From positions 27,794,534-27,858,533 of the forward strand of contig CM068587.1 in assembly GCA_035048485.1 (NCBI GenBank): DNA of 64,000 nucleotides, in the 5' to 3' direction. Below, in pieces: positions 25,510-37,098 of the stretch. Positions within the stretch are counted from its first letter, which is position 1; each line of letters opens with the position of its first letter. A model generated the notes under the pieces. It was given only the letters and a program-made list of their open reading frames with translations, had not been told where the DNA came from and did no database searches. The stretch is from Pteria penguin. Taxonomy: Eukaryota > Mollusca > Bivalvia > Pterioida > Pteriidae. Made by a program: the position numbers and the translations under genes.

Positions 25510-25852
25510 AGTATTGGCAACATTTTCCATCCAAATAGTCTGGACAATGACAGCCATCTCTGTATATCACACCTCCGTTACAAAATTCATTGCATCCTTC
25601 ACTGTCATAAAGTCCGCTACTGTCTTTATTGCATGAACGTGCACATTCGTCGAATGATAATTCTGTATCGCAACAGAGATAGCGATTTCTTCTTCGTGTT
25701 CCTCCGCCACACGATGATGTGCAGCTTTCCCAATTTTCCCATTCCAACCAATTACAGATCACTGGACAAGACTCACCTGCAGCTCCGTTTACGTCATTGA
25801 ATACACTCAATAAATGTATGAAACAAAACACGACCGCTTTAGTAAGCGCCAT
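25510..25852 (-). CDS. secreted TSP1-like cysteine-rich protein, exon 1 (copy B)
   Basis: ATG at 25852 gives a clear signal peptide (MALTKAVVFCFIHLLSVF, cleavage near VNGAAG). A TSP1 core follows: CNWLEWENWESC, then TSSCGGGTRRRNR. The same Cys-rich tail as copy A comes next (SFDECARSCNKDSSGLYDSE, CNEFCNGGV, DGCHCPDY, GKCCQYC). The exon ends after the first base of a codon at a consensus GTAAGT donor (25509-25504), so the in-frame extension to 25430 is intron. About 80 percent identical to copy A (3403-3739) in the domain, while the signal peptides differ. No downstream exon was identified. The domain suggests a secreted matrix, adhesion or humoral protein. Confidence 0.78.
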
Positions 25853-27017
25853 ATCAGATGTAAAAGCAATCCGGAAGTCTGATCTTAAATATTTAAATTA
25901 CAATATGTAAATTGTGTCAGTACAGTGCTCATTCGTCAATTTCTCAGATTTTAAAGTACTAATTTGACAATGACGATGTGATTTCAAATAAGAAAATTAG
26001 AGCCATTTATATGTTGCACAACAAAATAGACAATAAAAGATATATGTGGTAGATTAATTCTGATTTTTCTGCTTCATAGGTGAAGAATCGCTAACTTAAA
26101 TCTCACAGGTATAATCTACAAATTCAAATATTGATTTATATAATGGACAAGTAGTTAATCGTGTTAAGAATCATTTGCATACCGTATATGTACTATTCCA
26201 GTGTTGATATATGAAATACATTGAAACTTTGTGTTGCATTATACATGACGTAATGAAGAAAAAGATACTTTTATTAGTTATACATACGTAATAAAAACAC
26301 ATGATCTCCGCAGCTCGGTCAGGAATATGTAAGAAGTGACCTAACAACTTTACTGATTAAATCATAAATATGAAGTTCCTTTCACACAGTATAACAATTC
26401 GTTATCCAGAATGTGGAAGGATATCATTGATTAAGACATTATGAACACCTAATTTGACACCTTCAGTATTTGGAATTTACCCGATTCAACGATTTCTACT
26501 AGCGGGTAACAGGTATTTATAGCAAGGAGGAGATGCAAACTCTCCCCGTGTAAATGAACCCTGCTATACAAACATATGTAAATTTCCCACTAACAAAATG
26601 TTATCTCAGCGTCGTCAGCTTAGTAACGGCGTAAGTGTGTACGCAAGTAAGGATCCGACATGTGAGCCGACTAATTTTTCCTAGCGCAAATGGATACGTA
26701 ATGTATATTTAATTTTACTTTTCAAAATTCATTGAACTTGAAGATTTATCATCTGAAGTTGTGGACAAGAACTTGAAGCTGTATCTCGATTAGAGTGATA
26801 CATTACTGTGCATCGATCTAACATAATACAAAATAAATGCAAACCCACGTCTCTAAATAGTTAAATTCCCACCTCGATGGATTCGATTCCTTTCCAAATC
26901 TCATTTTTGTAATTGAATGTTTATCGTCCCCTTCACTTCCACCTGCGGTCCTGGGCAGGACATAGACCACCATTAAGTCGTCTCCAGGTACTTCGATCCT
27001 GGTCTAGCCACTCAAAC
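25853..27017. other. upstream of TSP1-like copy B; no gene recognised
   Basis: Presumed promoter side of the - strand gene at 25852; nothing else recognised. Confidence 0.4.
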
Positions 27018-27150
27018 TGTTTCTAATAAATATAGAACATATATACCTATTAATTTAGTGCACCATATGCGCATTTCGACAACTTGTGTCTCTTCAGTAT
27101 TGCTCGTAACCAAATGATTGGAATTGTCAAAATATATATTAGTGCACCAT
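27018..27150 (-). repeat. dispersed repeat with hammerhead-like hairpins, copy 2
   Basis: Read on -: TACTGAAGAGACACAAGTT, then GTCGAAATGCGC and GGTGCAC. GACA/TGTC can pair, and TGCGC can pair with GTGCA. Confidence 0.65.
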
Positions 27151-27743
27151 ATGCGCAATCTAAACCATTCCCATCCTCTTTGAATAGCCATCTTAATTAC
27201 GTCGCCTGGTGTTCCTTGACCGACCTTTCTTACCTTCTTTCTTATCGTTAAATTTATGAATAATGAATATTTATGAGAAGAGCAATTCCGAAAAATACAC
27301 TATACAATAAACTTTAAGTCATTGGGCAAAGTAATAGTGTTGAACTATATTCTTTTATGGCTAAGAAGTACTGCAATAGGAAGATTTCAACAGTAAAGCT
27401 TACATGTACCTACAAGCTGCCGTCGAGGAGAGAGGACACATGTACTAACTCGGTGTTAAATTTGTACTTAAACGAAGTAAACTGCCGATGTATTTTGTCT
27501 ACGCATCTTGTCAACTAAATTTTCTTTCCTTTTCCCACTAGCCCTTTATATTTTATTTATCCATTGTATTTATATGTTAACCGTTTTTCGTTTTATTTCG
27601 ATTTTTTTTTACAGGTATTGGTATTTTTGATACTATGTAACGCCTACAATGCTAGAAAAATAGACATAATCCTTATTTTTTTATGATAGATCCGGGCCAT
27701 ATTGTTTTTATCCTGTGTGTTTGTTTGTCTGTCTGTTGTCAAT
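27151..27743. other. no gene recognised
   Basis: AT-rich; nothing recognised. Confidence 0.4.
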
Positions 27744-30543
27744 GTAAAGATGACGGATAAATTAAAAACGTAAGTCCGAACCAGAGGACATACAATATCA
27801 GTGAAAATGAAAACCAAGTAGAAAATAAGGGAAAATGTCTACTTGAAGAGCATATGTGAACCCTATAATGGGGTGAGATCAGGTGCCCGTGGAGAGTGAG
27901 CATCTCCTGCCTGCTAGCAACACCCGTCACATATACCCAGTAGAAAGAGTCAAATCGCGTAAATTCCATATATATTCATATAGGGAGAAGTCAAATTAGG
28001 TAACCTTCTAGTATAGAAGGTGTCAAACCTGTGTAAATTGATCGGATTCGGTCTCAGTTCAGAATATCATTTTAAAGTCTGGATAAGGAGATATCATATG
28101 GAGTAATAAGAGTCTCGTAACAACCATAGAACTTCTTCAGTGACGTTGTTAGTCTAGCATATATATAACCCTGGTTGAGCAGTTTATCTGAAAGTCGCCT
28201 AACTCTCAGAAGTAAAAAACGAAGAAGTACCGAAGGGTAAACCACATATCATTGGCCATGGAATAAAGGGGACAATATCGTGTTTAGTGTCATATTCAGA
28301 CAAATGCGAACCCCAATAAAATTGAAGTGAGACCAGGTGCCCGGGAGGAGTAAGCGTCCCCTGGTTGCATGCAACACCCGTCGCAAAAGTCCTGCAACAA
28401 CCTTTCAAATCGAGGAGGAAAATATATAAATCTACACGCATGAACATACGAAGGAGACAGGAACACGAAGTCAAATTTCCCATTCAATGCAAGAAATGCT
28501 GCAAGAACAAAGTTATTGTAATTTGAACATGCTCTGTAATAACGTATTAACTGAGATATGAATACGCCGTATGCGGACGATGGTGGAATGTTGCTACTTA
28601 TGAAAGGAAAGTTTGTGATAGCAAGATTGAAATCGTCACGTTTGTCATAGAGTGGGGGGTTCAATTGACCATTAATGTCGAAAGACAACATAATATCTAA
28701 ATACGAAGTAGAATTACTACTTTCTGTGATTTCTTTGACCTCCAATTCACTTGGTAGATGATTCTAAGGTAATACGCTAATGAAGGATTATTAATTGAAA
28801 GCAAGTCATCTATATATCGGTAAGTGAAATTGAAGTCAAGAGGCAGTTGTTTCTTTCCTTGCGAAAGCAAAGACTGAATGAATTCAGCTTCGTATGAGTA
28901 AAGGAGTATGTCAGCCAGAAGCGGGGCACAGTTAGTGCCCATTGGAATGCCGACAATTTGTTGAAAAACCTTATGTCTAAACACCACAAAAATGTTATCG
29001 ATAAGAAAGTTCAACATCTGGATGATATCTGTTTCAGCATATTTATTTTTGGAATCAGAATTTTCCCTAACAAACTAAGTTTTATCATGACCTATAACTA
29101 TATATTTGAATTTGCGGCTTCCACATTGTATTAATTACACTTCTGGAATATACTGTTTCGCAATACCTATGAAGACCAGATTTAATTTCTGATAATATTT
29201 TTGTGAGTAGTATCCATACAGATTTTGTGGTACATTTCGAGGAACCAGCGATAAAGTGTTGTTTGTAAGGATTTTTGTGCATTTTAGGAATGTAGTACAA
29301 ATATGGAAGTTCTAAATTTAATTTATTTGTGTCAATACCAAACGTATTGAGGACAGATTTATGATTTTCAAGTACTTCCGAAATCGAAAAGTTCGTTGAG
29401 TATAAATAGGATTTCCTGGAACTGAATTTAATCCTAATTCTTTCACTAGGCTGTCAAAGTAATATTTCTTACAAGTAAATGTATACAATTAGAAGCTTTA
29501 TCTGCTTGTGTAATGATATAATGTTCTTGGAGGAAGGTAAGTTCTCCGACAACATTAGAATCTTTAAAAATAGAATCGAATCTGGTGTTTACAGTGCCTT
29601 GTAATTTTTTATCTCAGCAGTACTGCAAATACATTTTATCCATTCCGAAAAAGTGTCGACCTGTCCTTCCCCCCCCCCTTTTTTTTTGCTCATTGTGTAG
29701 CATATTCCTCGCACGAGTTGATAATATTCTCAAAATTTTGGCTTCATGTGAATGGTGTGTGTATTTTGGACCTTGAAGTAAACGTTCTCTTAAGTTGGTG
29801 TTTTAACAATATCAAGATCACCAGTAATGACATTGTCACAAGAACAATATATAAAATTAGCGGAGGAACATACATACGGTTGAGGATGGCATGCAGAGTT
29901 GCTGAGATCAAGACACTGTAGAAACCCTTTGTAATTATAAAACTGATGGTGTGTAGTTATACAAAATACATGGCGGATCTTTGTTTTTGAAATATGGAGG
30001 TATTTTCTCTAATACAGACTTATGATTTAAATTTAAATAATGAATGCCTTTAATTGCAAATTTTATTTTGATGAAATGCAATTAGATTTTTCCATAGTAT
30101 ATATACGTTGTCAGGACGGTACGTACAAATCGTGTAATTTTCTGAGTGAAATAGAATAAAGTTTTGTACGAATGTAATGAAGGCCCAAAGGTTTATTTAT
30201 AAAAGGCAAAAGAGCATCAAAGAAAATATTATGTATTTCAGGTTTGTTGACTTCGTTGCCTTTTCTGGCTTTTGTTGAATAAACCGAGTACGTTAACTGA
30301 TTGACACGCAGAACTAGTTAGATTACCAATACCACTAATATTGCCATGGCATCCATAGGGCGAAGCAGCGCCGAGACGTCTTATCTAGTATTCTTCTCTT
30401 TTCCGACGAAAAGGAGTGCTCAAATTGGCATTGCTTGTGGGGTTATATATTTGTTCTGTAATTCTAATTTTCATTGAGAGAATAGAGTGGTCAGGCTTGT
30501 TGAAGTGGCGAGAGAGTAATTGGTTTCCGCCACAATTTATTAA
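27744..30543 (-). mobile_element. PLE family 1 (Naiad-like), copy 2, with nested insertion
   Basis: The 3' end ATCTTTACAT sits at 27744. The core module is at about 27860-27930, RT motifs at 28503-29300, the linker upstream, and the copy breaks off inside the endonuclease at about 30543 (relative to copy 4 near 57345). It is older than copies 1 and 4, with many substitutions. A 290-bp element is nested at about 28212-28502. Confidence 0.8.
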
Positions 30544-30600
30544 TCTTGGATATAACTTTTGTACCGTGAGGGATAGAGATTTGACATGCATACTCAACAA
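28035..30600 (-). pseudogene. PLE RT/endonuclease pseudogene, family 1 copy 2
   Basis: Box B (GIPMGTNCAPLLADILL) and box C (YRYIDDLLSINN) are present in 28697-29017. Relative to copy 4, a deletion of roughly 160 bp near 29120 removes the SFDFSTL box A region, so one catalytic Asp is lost. An insertion at about 28212 separates the thumb, and several frameshifts break the linker. The endonuclease remnant (NCGGNQLLSRHFNKPDHSIL) lies at 30385-30600 in frame with its neighbours. Confidence 0.75.
28212..28502 (-). mobile_element. 290-bp non-autonomous element with core module, nested
   Basis: Copy 4 reads 'ccctcagaacaaagtc' without interruption. Copy 2 has 'ctctcagaa', then about 290 bp, then 'caagaacaaagtt', giving a short AGAA-type duplication. 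The insert, read on -, contains 'ttgaaaggttgttgcagg', a core module (ggacgcttactcctcccggg, cacctggtctcac) and ends TACTTCTTCGTTTTTTAC. The same terminus occurs in a second copy at 48950-48965 (+), confirming the element boundary. No ORF and no tRNA-like promoter were noticed. Confidence 0.72.
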
Positions 30601-30724
30601 ATGAAGCCGTTTCGAATGACCGATGACCTTTTGAGCTTAACAATAACTTTAACGCTAAAAAGAACTTTTTGGACTTCGGTGCCGCCAGGGCATTAGTATT
30701 TCAAAACTACAGCTTGTTGAAGTG

Positions 30725-31620
30725 TACGTTTTATCGCAAATATACGAGCTTTATATTATCTTCATTTTGCAACATGCGCGTACATGGTATTAATCGCAGT
30801 CGCAGAAAAATAAACGACACAGCCGTAGTAACAATCGGAATAAGTCATGATCAGTATAAATAATACAGTATTGTGAATTGGTGTAGACGGTCTAACTACT
30901 CTGAAACAAGGAAGAGAATTCGTCCGATAACGATACCATATGAGTTTTTATAGCGAACGTAACATTTGCAGAATATTGACCTAAGGCCTGATGTATCATA
31001 TCATTGTGATAGTCACATTTTCCCCAGTAGTTTGCCTCGATAAATAAAGAAAGAAATGATTCTTAGAAGAAGCTCGATGTTTGAGACACATAATCACCAT
31101 ATGCAGGTAATAAAGGAATCATAGTAATTGTATACTGAAATTTAACCAAAATCATCAGGTTTGTTATAAAGTGAAGTAGTAAATGTACCATCTCGGTCAA
31201 TATCAAGCAGAAGATATAAATATGAAGCACATGAATTAAATTCTGAAATGTCCTTAATTTCCGACTCATTGGGAATATTGTATGTATGAAAGTTCTAGTT
31301 ATTCATAGACAGTACATCATCAATATAATTATCTACTTGTAAAATTAAAGGTCAATGACAATTGCTTCTTATTCTGATTTATACGTTTGTATATGAATTC
31401 AGCTTCATACGAATAAAGGAACAAAACCGCTAACAAAGGAGCACAGTTAGTGCCCATAGGGATTCCAATGGTTTGCTGGAAGACCTGGTCACAATATACA
31501 TATTGTCAATCAGAAAGTTCGGCATGTTTTATGTCAACTTCAGAGTACTTAAATTTGATTCAGAGTGATTTTTCACAAAATACGTCTGGATATTCTAACT
31601 CTATATATTAAAATCTGCGT
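30725..31620 (-). pseudogene. decayed PLE family 3 RT and tail
   Basis: On -, box B reads VFQQTIGIPMGTNCAPLLA at about 31425-31500. After frame changes come YLYLLLDIDRDG, SLYNKPDDF and LPAYGDYVSQT (31075-31230). The 3' tail at 30725-30912 is the reverse complement of those at 18540-18660 and 50045-50190. No intact frame. Confidence 0.65.
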
Positions 31621-31849
31621 GAACTCTTTTTATCAATTATTTAAGAAGGCTAAATATCATTACACATGTGTACGCCAACATTTCAACCGTTCGATGAAAC
31701 ACAACATTTGGAAATGAATTAAGTGTGGCTATACGCCAAGCTAAGCCTTTGACAGGAGTAATTGTTATTTTTATAATCTCTCGTCTTGAGAAACTTTTTA
31801 ATCCTCGTTCTCTATATGGATGAGTATTTATCAATTTTATAATGTATGT

Positions 31850-32060
31850 CCATTGGGAGGGTGGGCGCCCATAAAACGGTTAATCACAGCGTTTGAGTGA
31901 CGGCTTCTACTTTGACTGACCGTCCTTATTCGGTATCGTAACTGCAGTACAATCGAATATTTTTGTATGTGTCAATTTTACTATTATCATGTTTATGTAT
32001 ATGTCCCTGGTGAGTTGTGTCATTCATCCCAGTCAGATGTCTTCTTTTTATACGTGGCAA
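31850..32060 (+). repeat. PLE family 2 tail fragment
   Basis: Shares 'ggtatcgtaactgcag', 'acaatcgaatattttt' and 'ctattatcatgttt' with 58640-58720 (+). Confidence 0.6.
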
Positions 32061-33779
32061 TTTATTTATGAAAAACGGTATTTCCGGTTCTAGTTGGATG
32101 TGAACTCTACTAGCCGATAAAAATCTAAATTGATCTTACTACATTAGAACAATATACACAAAATGATATTTGGGTTCAGAAATTGTTTTCATATAGGATA
32201 GATATTATGTTCTGAGGTACTATCAAGGGCATACACATGTTTATAAGTAGGGTGGATTAAGTTGTATGGAAATGTTTAAAGTACAAACATAAAAATATCA
32301 ATCGTATACTTTGAAATATATATATTTGTTACAGCATTGCTTATATATAATCACGAGAAAAGAAATATTTACATCTTTAATAAAGTTTCATAATTTTTGC
32401 TATATTTGTCTTTCTGACTGCGATAGAATCATCTCTATTCTGTGACAACAACCATAAAAGTAATCCACATAATTGGACAGGCATTTGTGGTATATTATAT
32501 TTTCATTAATAATAATACTATAAAACATGACTAAGGTTAATAGATTTATTCTGTATTATAAAGATATTTTCGTTGCTGTATATTATTCCGATGCATACTA
32601 TAATGCAGACGTAAGCCTGGTGATCTATACCTTATACTACCTCGCTATCGTGGAGAGATGACAAAGATAAAGCTGCCAAAGACTGTATTGTTTTAAGTGC
32701 CATGCGATTGGTTGCTTTTAACTAGGAAGAGATATTGTAAGCATGCATTTCTATGTGATTTACAATCTAAGTACATTTATTTTTAGATTTCTATAATGTT
32801 ATCGATGTCTTATTGACCCTTTATTTTTCTAAGCTGACACCATGATTTTATCGTTGGGAAGTGTAAATGTCAGCGTTTTTATTTATACATTCACACAAAA
32901 ACCCGGTTTGACAGATAACGTAAAAATATGAATGGTAACCGTGGGACAAGAGTATTATACACTTAGTACTACATGCCATTATTATATAATGACGATGTAG
33001 TTTGTACGTTATTAATGTTATTCAGTGCATGAAATAGTTTTACCCTGTGCGTTCTTTACATAATAATAACAAATAATCATAACGGTAATAATAATAATAA
33101 AAATGATTGTTTTGATTTTGATGGAATATTTTGATTTGCGTTTGTCAGTGGTATGGCACACAAAGAAAGTACATTTATCTTGCATGTAATGCGCATTAGG
33201 TTGTTTAAATCATGGACGAACCGGCGGATTATTTCTCGAATCCCTTCTCAAATGAAAAGCTATTATTCTTAAACACAGAATTTGACAAATATCCGGAACA
33301 TTGAGTGAATGCACGTACATCAAATGTTATACCGTGTTCATAGTTCTGTTGGTAAGTACTGATTCCTATACTAGATAAACTGAGAGGCTGAACGTTTGAA
33401 ACTTCCCACGAGGAGAAGAGGAGGTCTTGTCGTTGTGATATGGGCAGATGGGTCTTTGGTCGTCTTAAATGCAAAAATTTACAATTTTACAATAAAAAAT
33501 GCTTGGGCATTCATCACTGTCAAGACGAGCATCTTCACATTGCAGAAATAGTATTTCTTCACAAATAGCTCAAAATAATTTAAATCCAGTGCATCATCAA
33601 TCTATCGAATAAACCAAAAATAAGTATAATTCAAAGTTGAAATGTATGTAACTCTTACGTTTTGGGATATCTTTGATTCACTATTTTTCCTCTTTTTTTT
33701 CTTTGTTGTATTTAAAATTCCAGTTTTATATTTAATGTAAACAACCTCTAACAGCTGATCTGCAGGAAAATATCTACCC
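32061..33779. other. no gene recognised
   Basis: AT-rich, with short (AAT/TAA)-rich tracts near 33060-33100; nothing else recognised. Confidence 0.4.
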
Positions 33780-34555
33780 TTGCAAGTTTATTTCAGGTGT
33801 CGAATGGTACCCTCGACACCTGATGAGGCTGATTTAAGAAGTTTACGTTACACGGATTGGTTTAGACTTAAAGTGATTATAGCATTTTCATATAAGAAAC
33901 TTTACCCACGTATATCATCGCTTCCTCCTAAATTCATCAAGATTAAATTTGTAAACAAAAGTTTAGATCTGCTTAATATTTCAATAGTTTTCGTGATTAT
34001 AGAGTCAAATCTAAAAATCCTCAGTATTTCGAGAACCTTGAACCACCCCTGATTTGCTATCAGTACAAAAACCTATCAGACACCTTACATTTAATTACAA
34101 TACAGTAACATCTAATCTTAATTCTTTTGACTCTATTCCATCGTCCTGTTCATGCTATAATTCAAGCATGCCGGCCATATTGTTACAGGTGAACTTAATT
34201 GTATTTCGGATAAATTTCTACGTTCACTTTTTAAAAAAGGGCCAAAGTATAGATTACCTTCCAGGATAGATTTTTCCAAAATGCCGGGATATTGTTGAAG
34301 AAGCATTAAACACTTATTGTAAACTATGGTGTAAAAAAGAAGGTGAAAAAATACATGCCTTGAATGACTGGAAAAATGAAATCTTAAAAATTATCGATAT
34401 TCGAATTGATAGTTTTACAATTAATCCCCATTTATTCAAACAGCCACATTATATACCAATCCAGCCTATAAAAAAACAAATTGGCTGATTTGCATAATAC
34501 TTATGTCTTCGTACCTGTTGACAAAGCTGAGAAGCCGTTTTTGTGCCATTTTAAA
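33780..34555 (+). pseudogene. PLE family 2 linker/N-terminal RT region, decayed
   Basis: The + frames read DEADLRSLRYTDWFRL, FIKIKFVNKSLDLLNISIV, KPIRHLTFNYNTVTSNLNSF, PSSCSCYNSSMPA and finally LHNTYVFVPVDKAEKP, with frameshifts between. The IKIKFxNKxxDxLN and TPADKA/VPVDKA blocks also occur in family 1 copy 4. The CSC matches the CxC linker there, so family 2 appears to have the same permuted architecture. Translation collapses at the palindrome cluster that follows. Confidence 0.6.
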
Positions 34556-34572
34556 GAAAAAACTTTTTTTGT

Positions 34573-34676
34573 CTCGTTCAAACGAGAAATTTTCTCGTTT
34601 GAACGAGAAAAAAAAAATCTCGTTCGAACGAGAAAGTATCTCGTTCAAACGAGAAAAAAAACCTCGTTCGAACGAG
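34573..34676. repeat. cluster of five CTCGTTC-AACGAG palindromes
   Basis: Five 14-bp palindromes of the form CTCGTTYRAACGAG at 34573, 34594, 34619, 34640 and 34663, embedded in A/T runs. Start-to-start spacing is 21, 25, 21 and 23 bp, close to two helical turns. A sixth lies alone at 35441-35454. The overlapping ORFs here are by-products of the repeat. Confidence 0.9.
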
Positions 34677-34689
34677 AAACTATTATATA

Positions 34690-35440
34690 TGAATTAAGAT
34701 GTTTGGTTTTTTAGATAAGTATGATAAGGAATCATTTCAATTGATACATACAATGATACATTTATATATGCATAATTGCATATATTTCAACTACACACTT
34801 ACAAACACAATATGGATGCATATGCATGTTTATTCTAAAACACACAGTTTTTCAATAGAAAGGAAATACATAAGTTAAAGTATAATTTATTATATTGCGA
34901 AGAAGAAGATGAATGCGTGGGGATAAAAAAAGGGGGGGGGGGCATTATGCCATCAGAGATATTCTGCCCTCCTCTTGTAATTAAAAGTATTGTAATAGCT
35001 GTTAATTATGATTTATACATTTCAGAATTGAAATATAAACTGAATGGTACTTACTGATATACAGTTAATCACTTATAATTATGCATTATTATTTCATTAA
35101 TGATTAATATTAATTGGTGAGGTCACTGAGCCAAGTCAGTTTGATTCCAGTGGCTTAAAACATAAATGTAAAAGGGAGGAGATGAGGCTCCAAATCAAAT
35201 GTTACAAACATACTTTAGATCTGCCATTTGATAGACTGAAATAATACGTATACTGTATTTCAACTAAATTCAGGCCAAACACGGCCAGATGTAGCTCTTG
35301 CCTATGTAGTTATTTAAACGATCAAACATCTGCTAGTAAAGAAATTGTTAGAAAATCTCAAAAGATTTATTGATGGGCGATATTCCATTTCTATCTATCG
35401 TTTAATAATCACTGTAGACTATGGTATATGATTTTAGTTT
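34690..35440. other. no gene recognised
   Basis: AT-rich, with an A7G9-like purine run near 34926-34943. Confidence 0.45.
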
Positions 35441-35454
35441 CTCGTTCGAACGAG
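35441..35454. repeat. isolated CTCGTTCGAACGAG palindrome
   Basis: Perfect 14-bp copy of the palindrome clustered about 0.8 kb to the left. Confidence 0.9.
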
Positions 35455-35769
35455 ATTTTTTCCAAGACGCTGCACAAACAGGAAAGAAGCAAGACCGGAC
35501 GTGAGGCTGAAGTATAAAGAACAAGGCACCAGATCTACAATAGCTAATCGACTCAACCCAACCAGATATCATCAGTGGCACGGAGATATGGCAATAGGAA
35601 CTGATTAGAAGAACTAATTAGAAACAGTCTCTGTAGAATATAAATCTTCAGGAGAAACAGATGACACGACACCCATGGTGGGGTACAAATAACAACCAAA
35701 CGTTCCATGGTTAGCTTTACACCCCTGATTTGTGAAATCTGTGAATTTATCGGCAGCAAAATGATGCTT

Positions 35770-36090
35770 AGACATGGGATATTAGCTTTGGTATCAGCAC
35801 CCTACAGACCACCAAACAGAACATATGAGGAGTATACTGATGATACATACCTTAATCTACGAGATGCTATAGCCGTAGAGCAAGCAGTGACCTTCCCTAC
35901 CAGAGGAAGCAATATCCCTGCCCTTCTCTTCATTCCTTTGTCGACAGACGCAACTCTACCAGCGACTGGGAAATGTTCTCACGATTGTGATGATAGATCT
36001 TTTTATACATACCATAATCAGTCATGCCCGCGAAAGATTCTATTGTACACACCCACAAAATCATACATATTCTATGTTGTGTCAGCATAA
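35770..36090 (+). pseudogene. LINE endonuclease (EEP fold) fragment
   Basis: The frame reads SAPYRPPNRTYEEYTDDTY, then AVTFPTRGSNIPALLF, then GKCSHDCDDRSFYTYHNQSC and PRKILLYTPTK. These are the YRPPN, TFPTRGxNxLDL and GxSDHD landmarks of the apurinic-like endonuclease of non-LTR retrotransposons. The stretch with the catalytic GDFN/DxNW motif is deleted between TYLNLRDA and VEQAVTF, and SDHD is changed to CSHD, so it is dead. LINE endonuclease nicks target DNA during retroposition. No RT is attached. Confidence 0.6.
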
Positions 36091-36105
36091 TCTATAATGG
36101 ATTAA

Positions 36106-36377
36106 TTATTTTGGATAAATGCACCAATTAATTCCAAGTAGGATTTCGCCAGTACGTGTATATCTATTTTCACAGCATCCTAGTTTGTGACACTGTACGG
36201 ATGACATTCCAGGCCATCCACATCCTTCAGGGGAATGTTGTGGTCTGTTACATGGTATAAATTGAAAACATAAATTCCGTTTCGTATTATAACAACAGCC
36301 CATAGATCTGCACTCCGCGGACCACACATTCACTCTTCCACAATTAAAGCGCGTTCGGTCCGTTGTCGAGCACAAAT
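36106..36377 (-). CDS. secreted PAN/trefoil protein, exon 2 (two trefoil-like modules)
   Basis: An acceptor TTTCAG at 36383-36378 opens this exon in phase 1. It ends at the stop TAA 36108-36106 after NWCIYPK. About 89 residues contain two P-type (trefoil) patterns: CSTTDRTRFNCGR, AECRSMGCCYN and CFQF; then CNRPQHSPEGCGW, QCHKLGCCEN and NWCIY. Each shows the C..R/P..CG..C...GCC..C spacing expected for three disulphides. Trefoil modules are compact secreted domains usually associated with mucins. The exon joins in frame to exon 1 (36828-37098) across a 450-nt intron, giving a protein of about 180 residues. Confidence 0.75.
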
Positions 36378-36827
36378 CTGAAATACATATTTTCAATTTA
36401 ATTCAAAACTTGATAGTGTATCTAAAATTAAACACATGTTACAATATCAGTAAATAACATCGTATAATCGTGAAGTTGCGCATTAACAATAGCCCTAATC
36501 TTTAAAATACTTTAATCAACCCAAACCCTAATTTTTTCTCCCCCCCCCAAAAAAAAATGGGGAGACTTTTAACAGTAGCTTATTCCAAAAGAAACAAAGA
36601 TAAAACAAAACACAATACGAAACAAACAAACCAAAACAGAAACTGGTAGACAAGTAGAGACAATACCAAACTTAAGATAAATATTATTATATTTGTTCAT
36701 AGTCTCACAGCTCTTTAGTGGACTGTTTGCTGCCTGTTTGTTTTGATATTAACTCCCCATTTATTTAAATGTACCCCAAGAATAAAAACTGAGTATCATT
36801 TACCATTTATGAGAAGACATTATCCAC
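36378..36827 (-). other. intron of the PAN/trefoil gene
   Basis: 450 nt, beginning GTGGAT (a weak donor) and ending TATTTCAG. Phase 1 on both sides. Contains C-rich and A-rich runs near 36541-36557. Confidence 0.55.
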
Positions 36828-37098
36828 TTGACATGTTGTAATTGAAAGTGTTGCACAATTGGTTTGCAGCACATGACATTGCGCAGCGGATTAGAGATGA
36901 ATTGTTTAGAGTCATTAGCTCTGTTGCCCATGTCTCGTCGGTGTACATGTATGTACTTTGATCATGCCTAAAGATGGTAACTCGTCCGCTTTTTGACAGA
37001 GACTGTGATTTCAAGAATGTTGGCAATGAACATCCAAATTGCGATGTTACAGATATTGTCATTAAAGATATCAATACTTGATGTCTTCGATTAAACAT
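36828..37098 (-). CDS. secreted PAN/trefoil protein, exon 1 (signal peptide + PAN/apple-like)
   Basis: ATG at 37098 gives MFNRRHQVLISLMTISVTSQ, a good signal peptide; the longer in-frame extension to 37194 would bury it. The mature part has RVTIFRHDQSTYMYTDE, and then SLIRCAMSCAANQLCNTFNY. The second block is the helix-and-strand heart of a PAN/apple domain (C-x3-C-x5-C-x-x-F). The exon ends after the first base of a codon at 36828, before GTGGAT, matching the acceptor phase of exon 2. PAN with trefoil modules suggests an extracellular carbohydrate- or protein-binding role. The exact donor is inferred from phase. Confidence 0.65.

Noticed and set aside
34573..34676. CRISPR-like array
   Set aside because: Repeats are 14-bp palindromes with A/T-run spacers of 7-11 bp in a eukaryotic context; no cas genes and no unique spacers.
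34466..34714. Overlapping ORFs rich in SFEREK/SRSNEK repeats
   Set aside because: They are translations of the CTCGTTC-AACGAG palindrome cluster in three frames, not a coding repeat.
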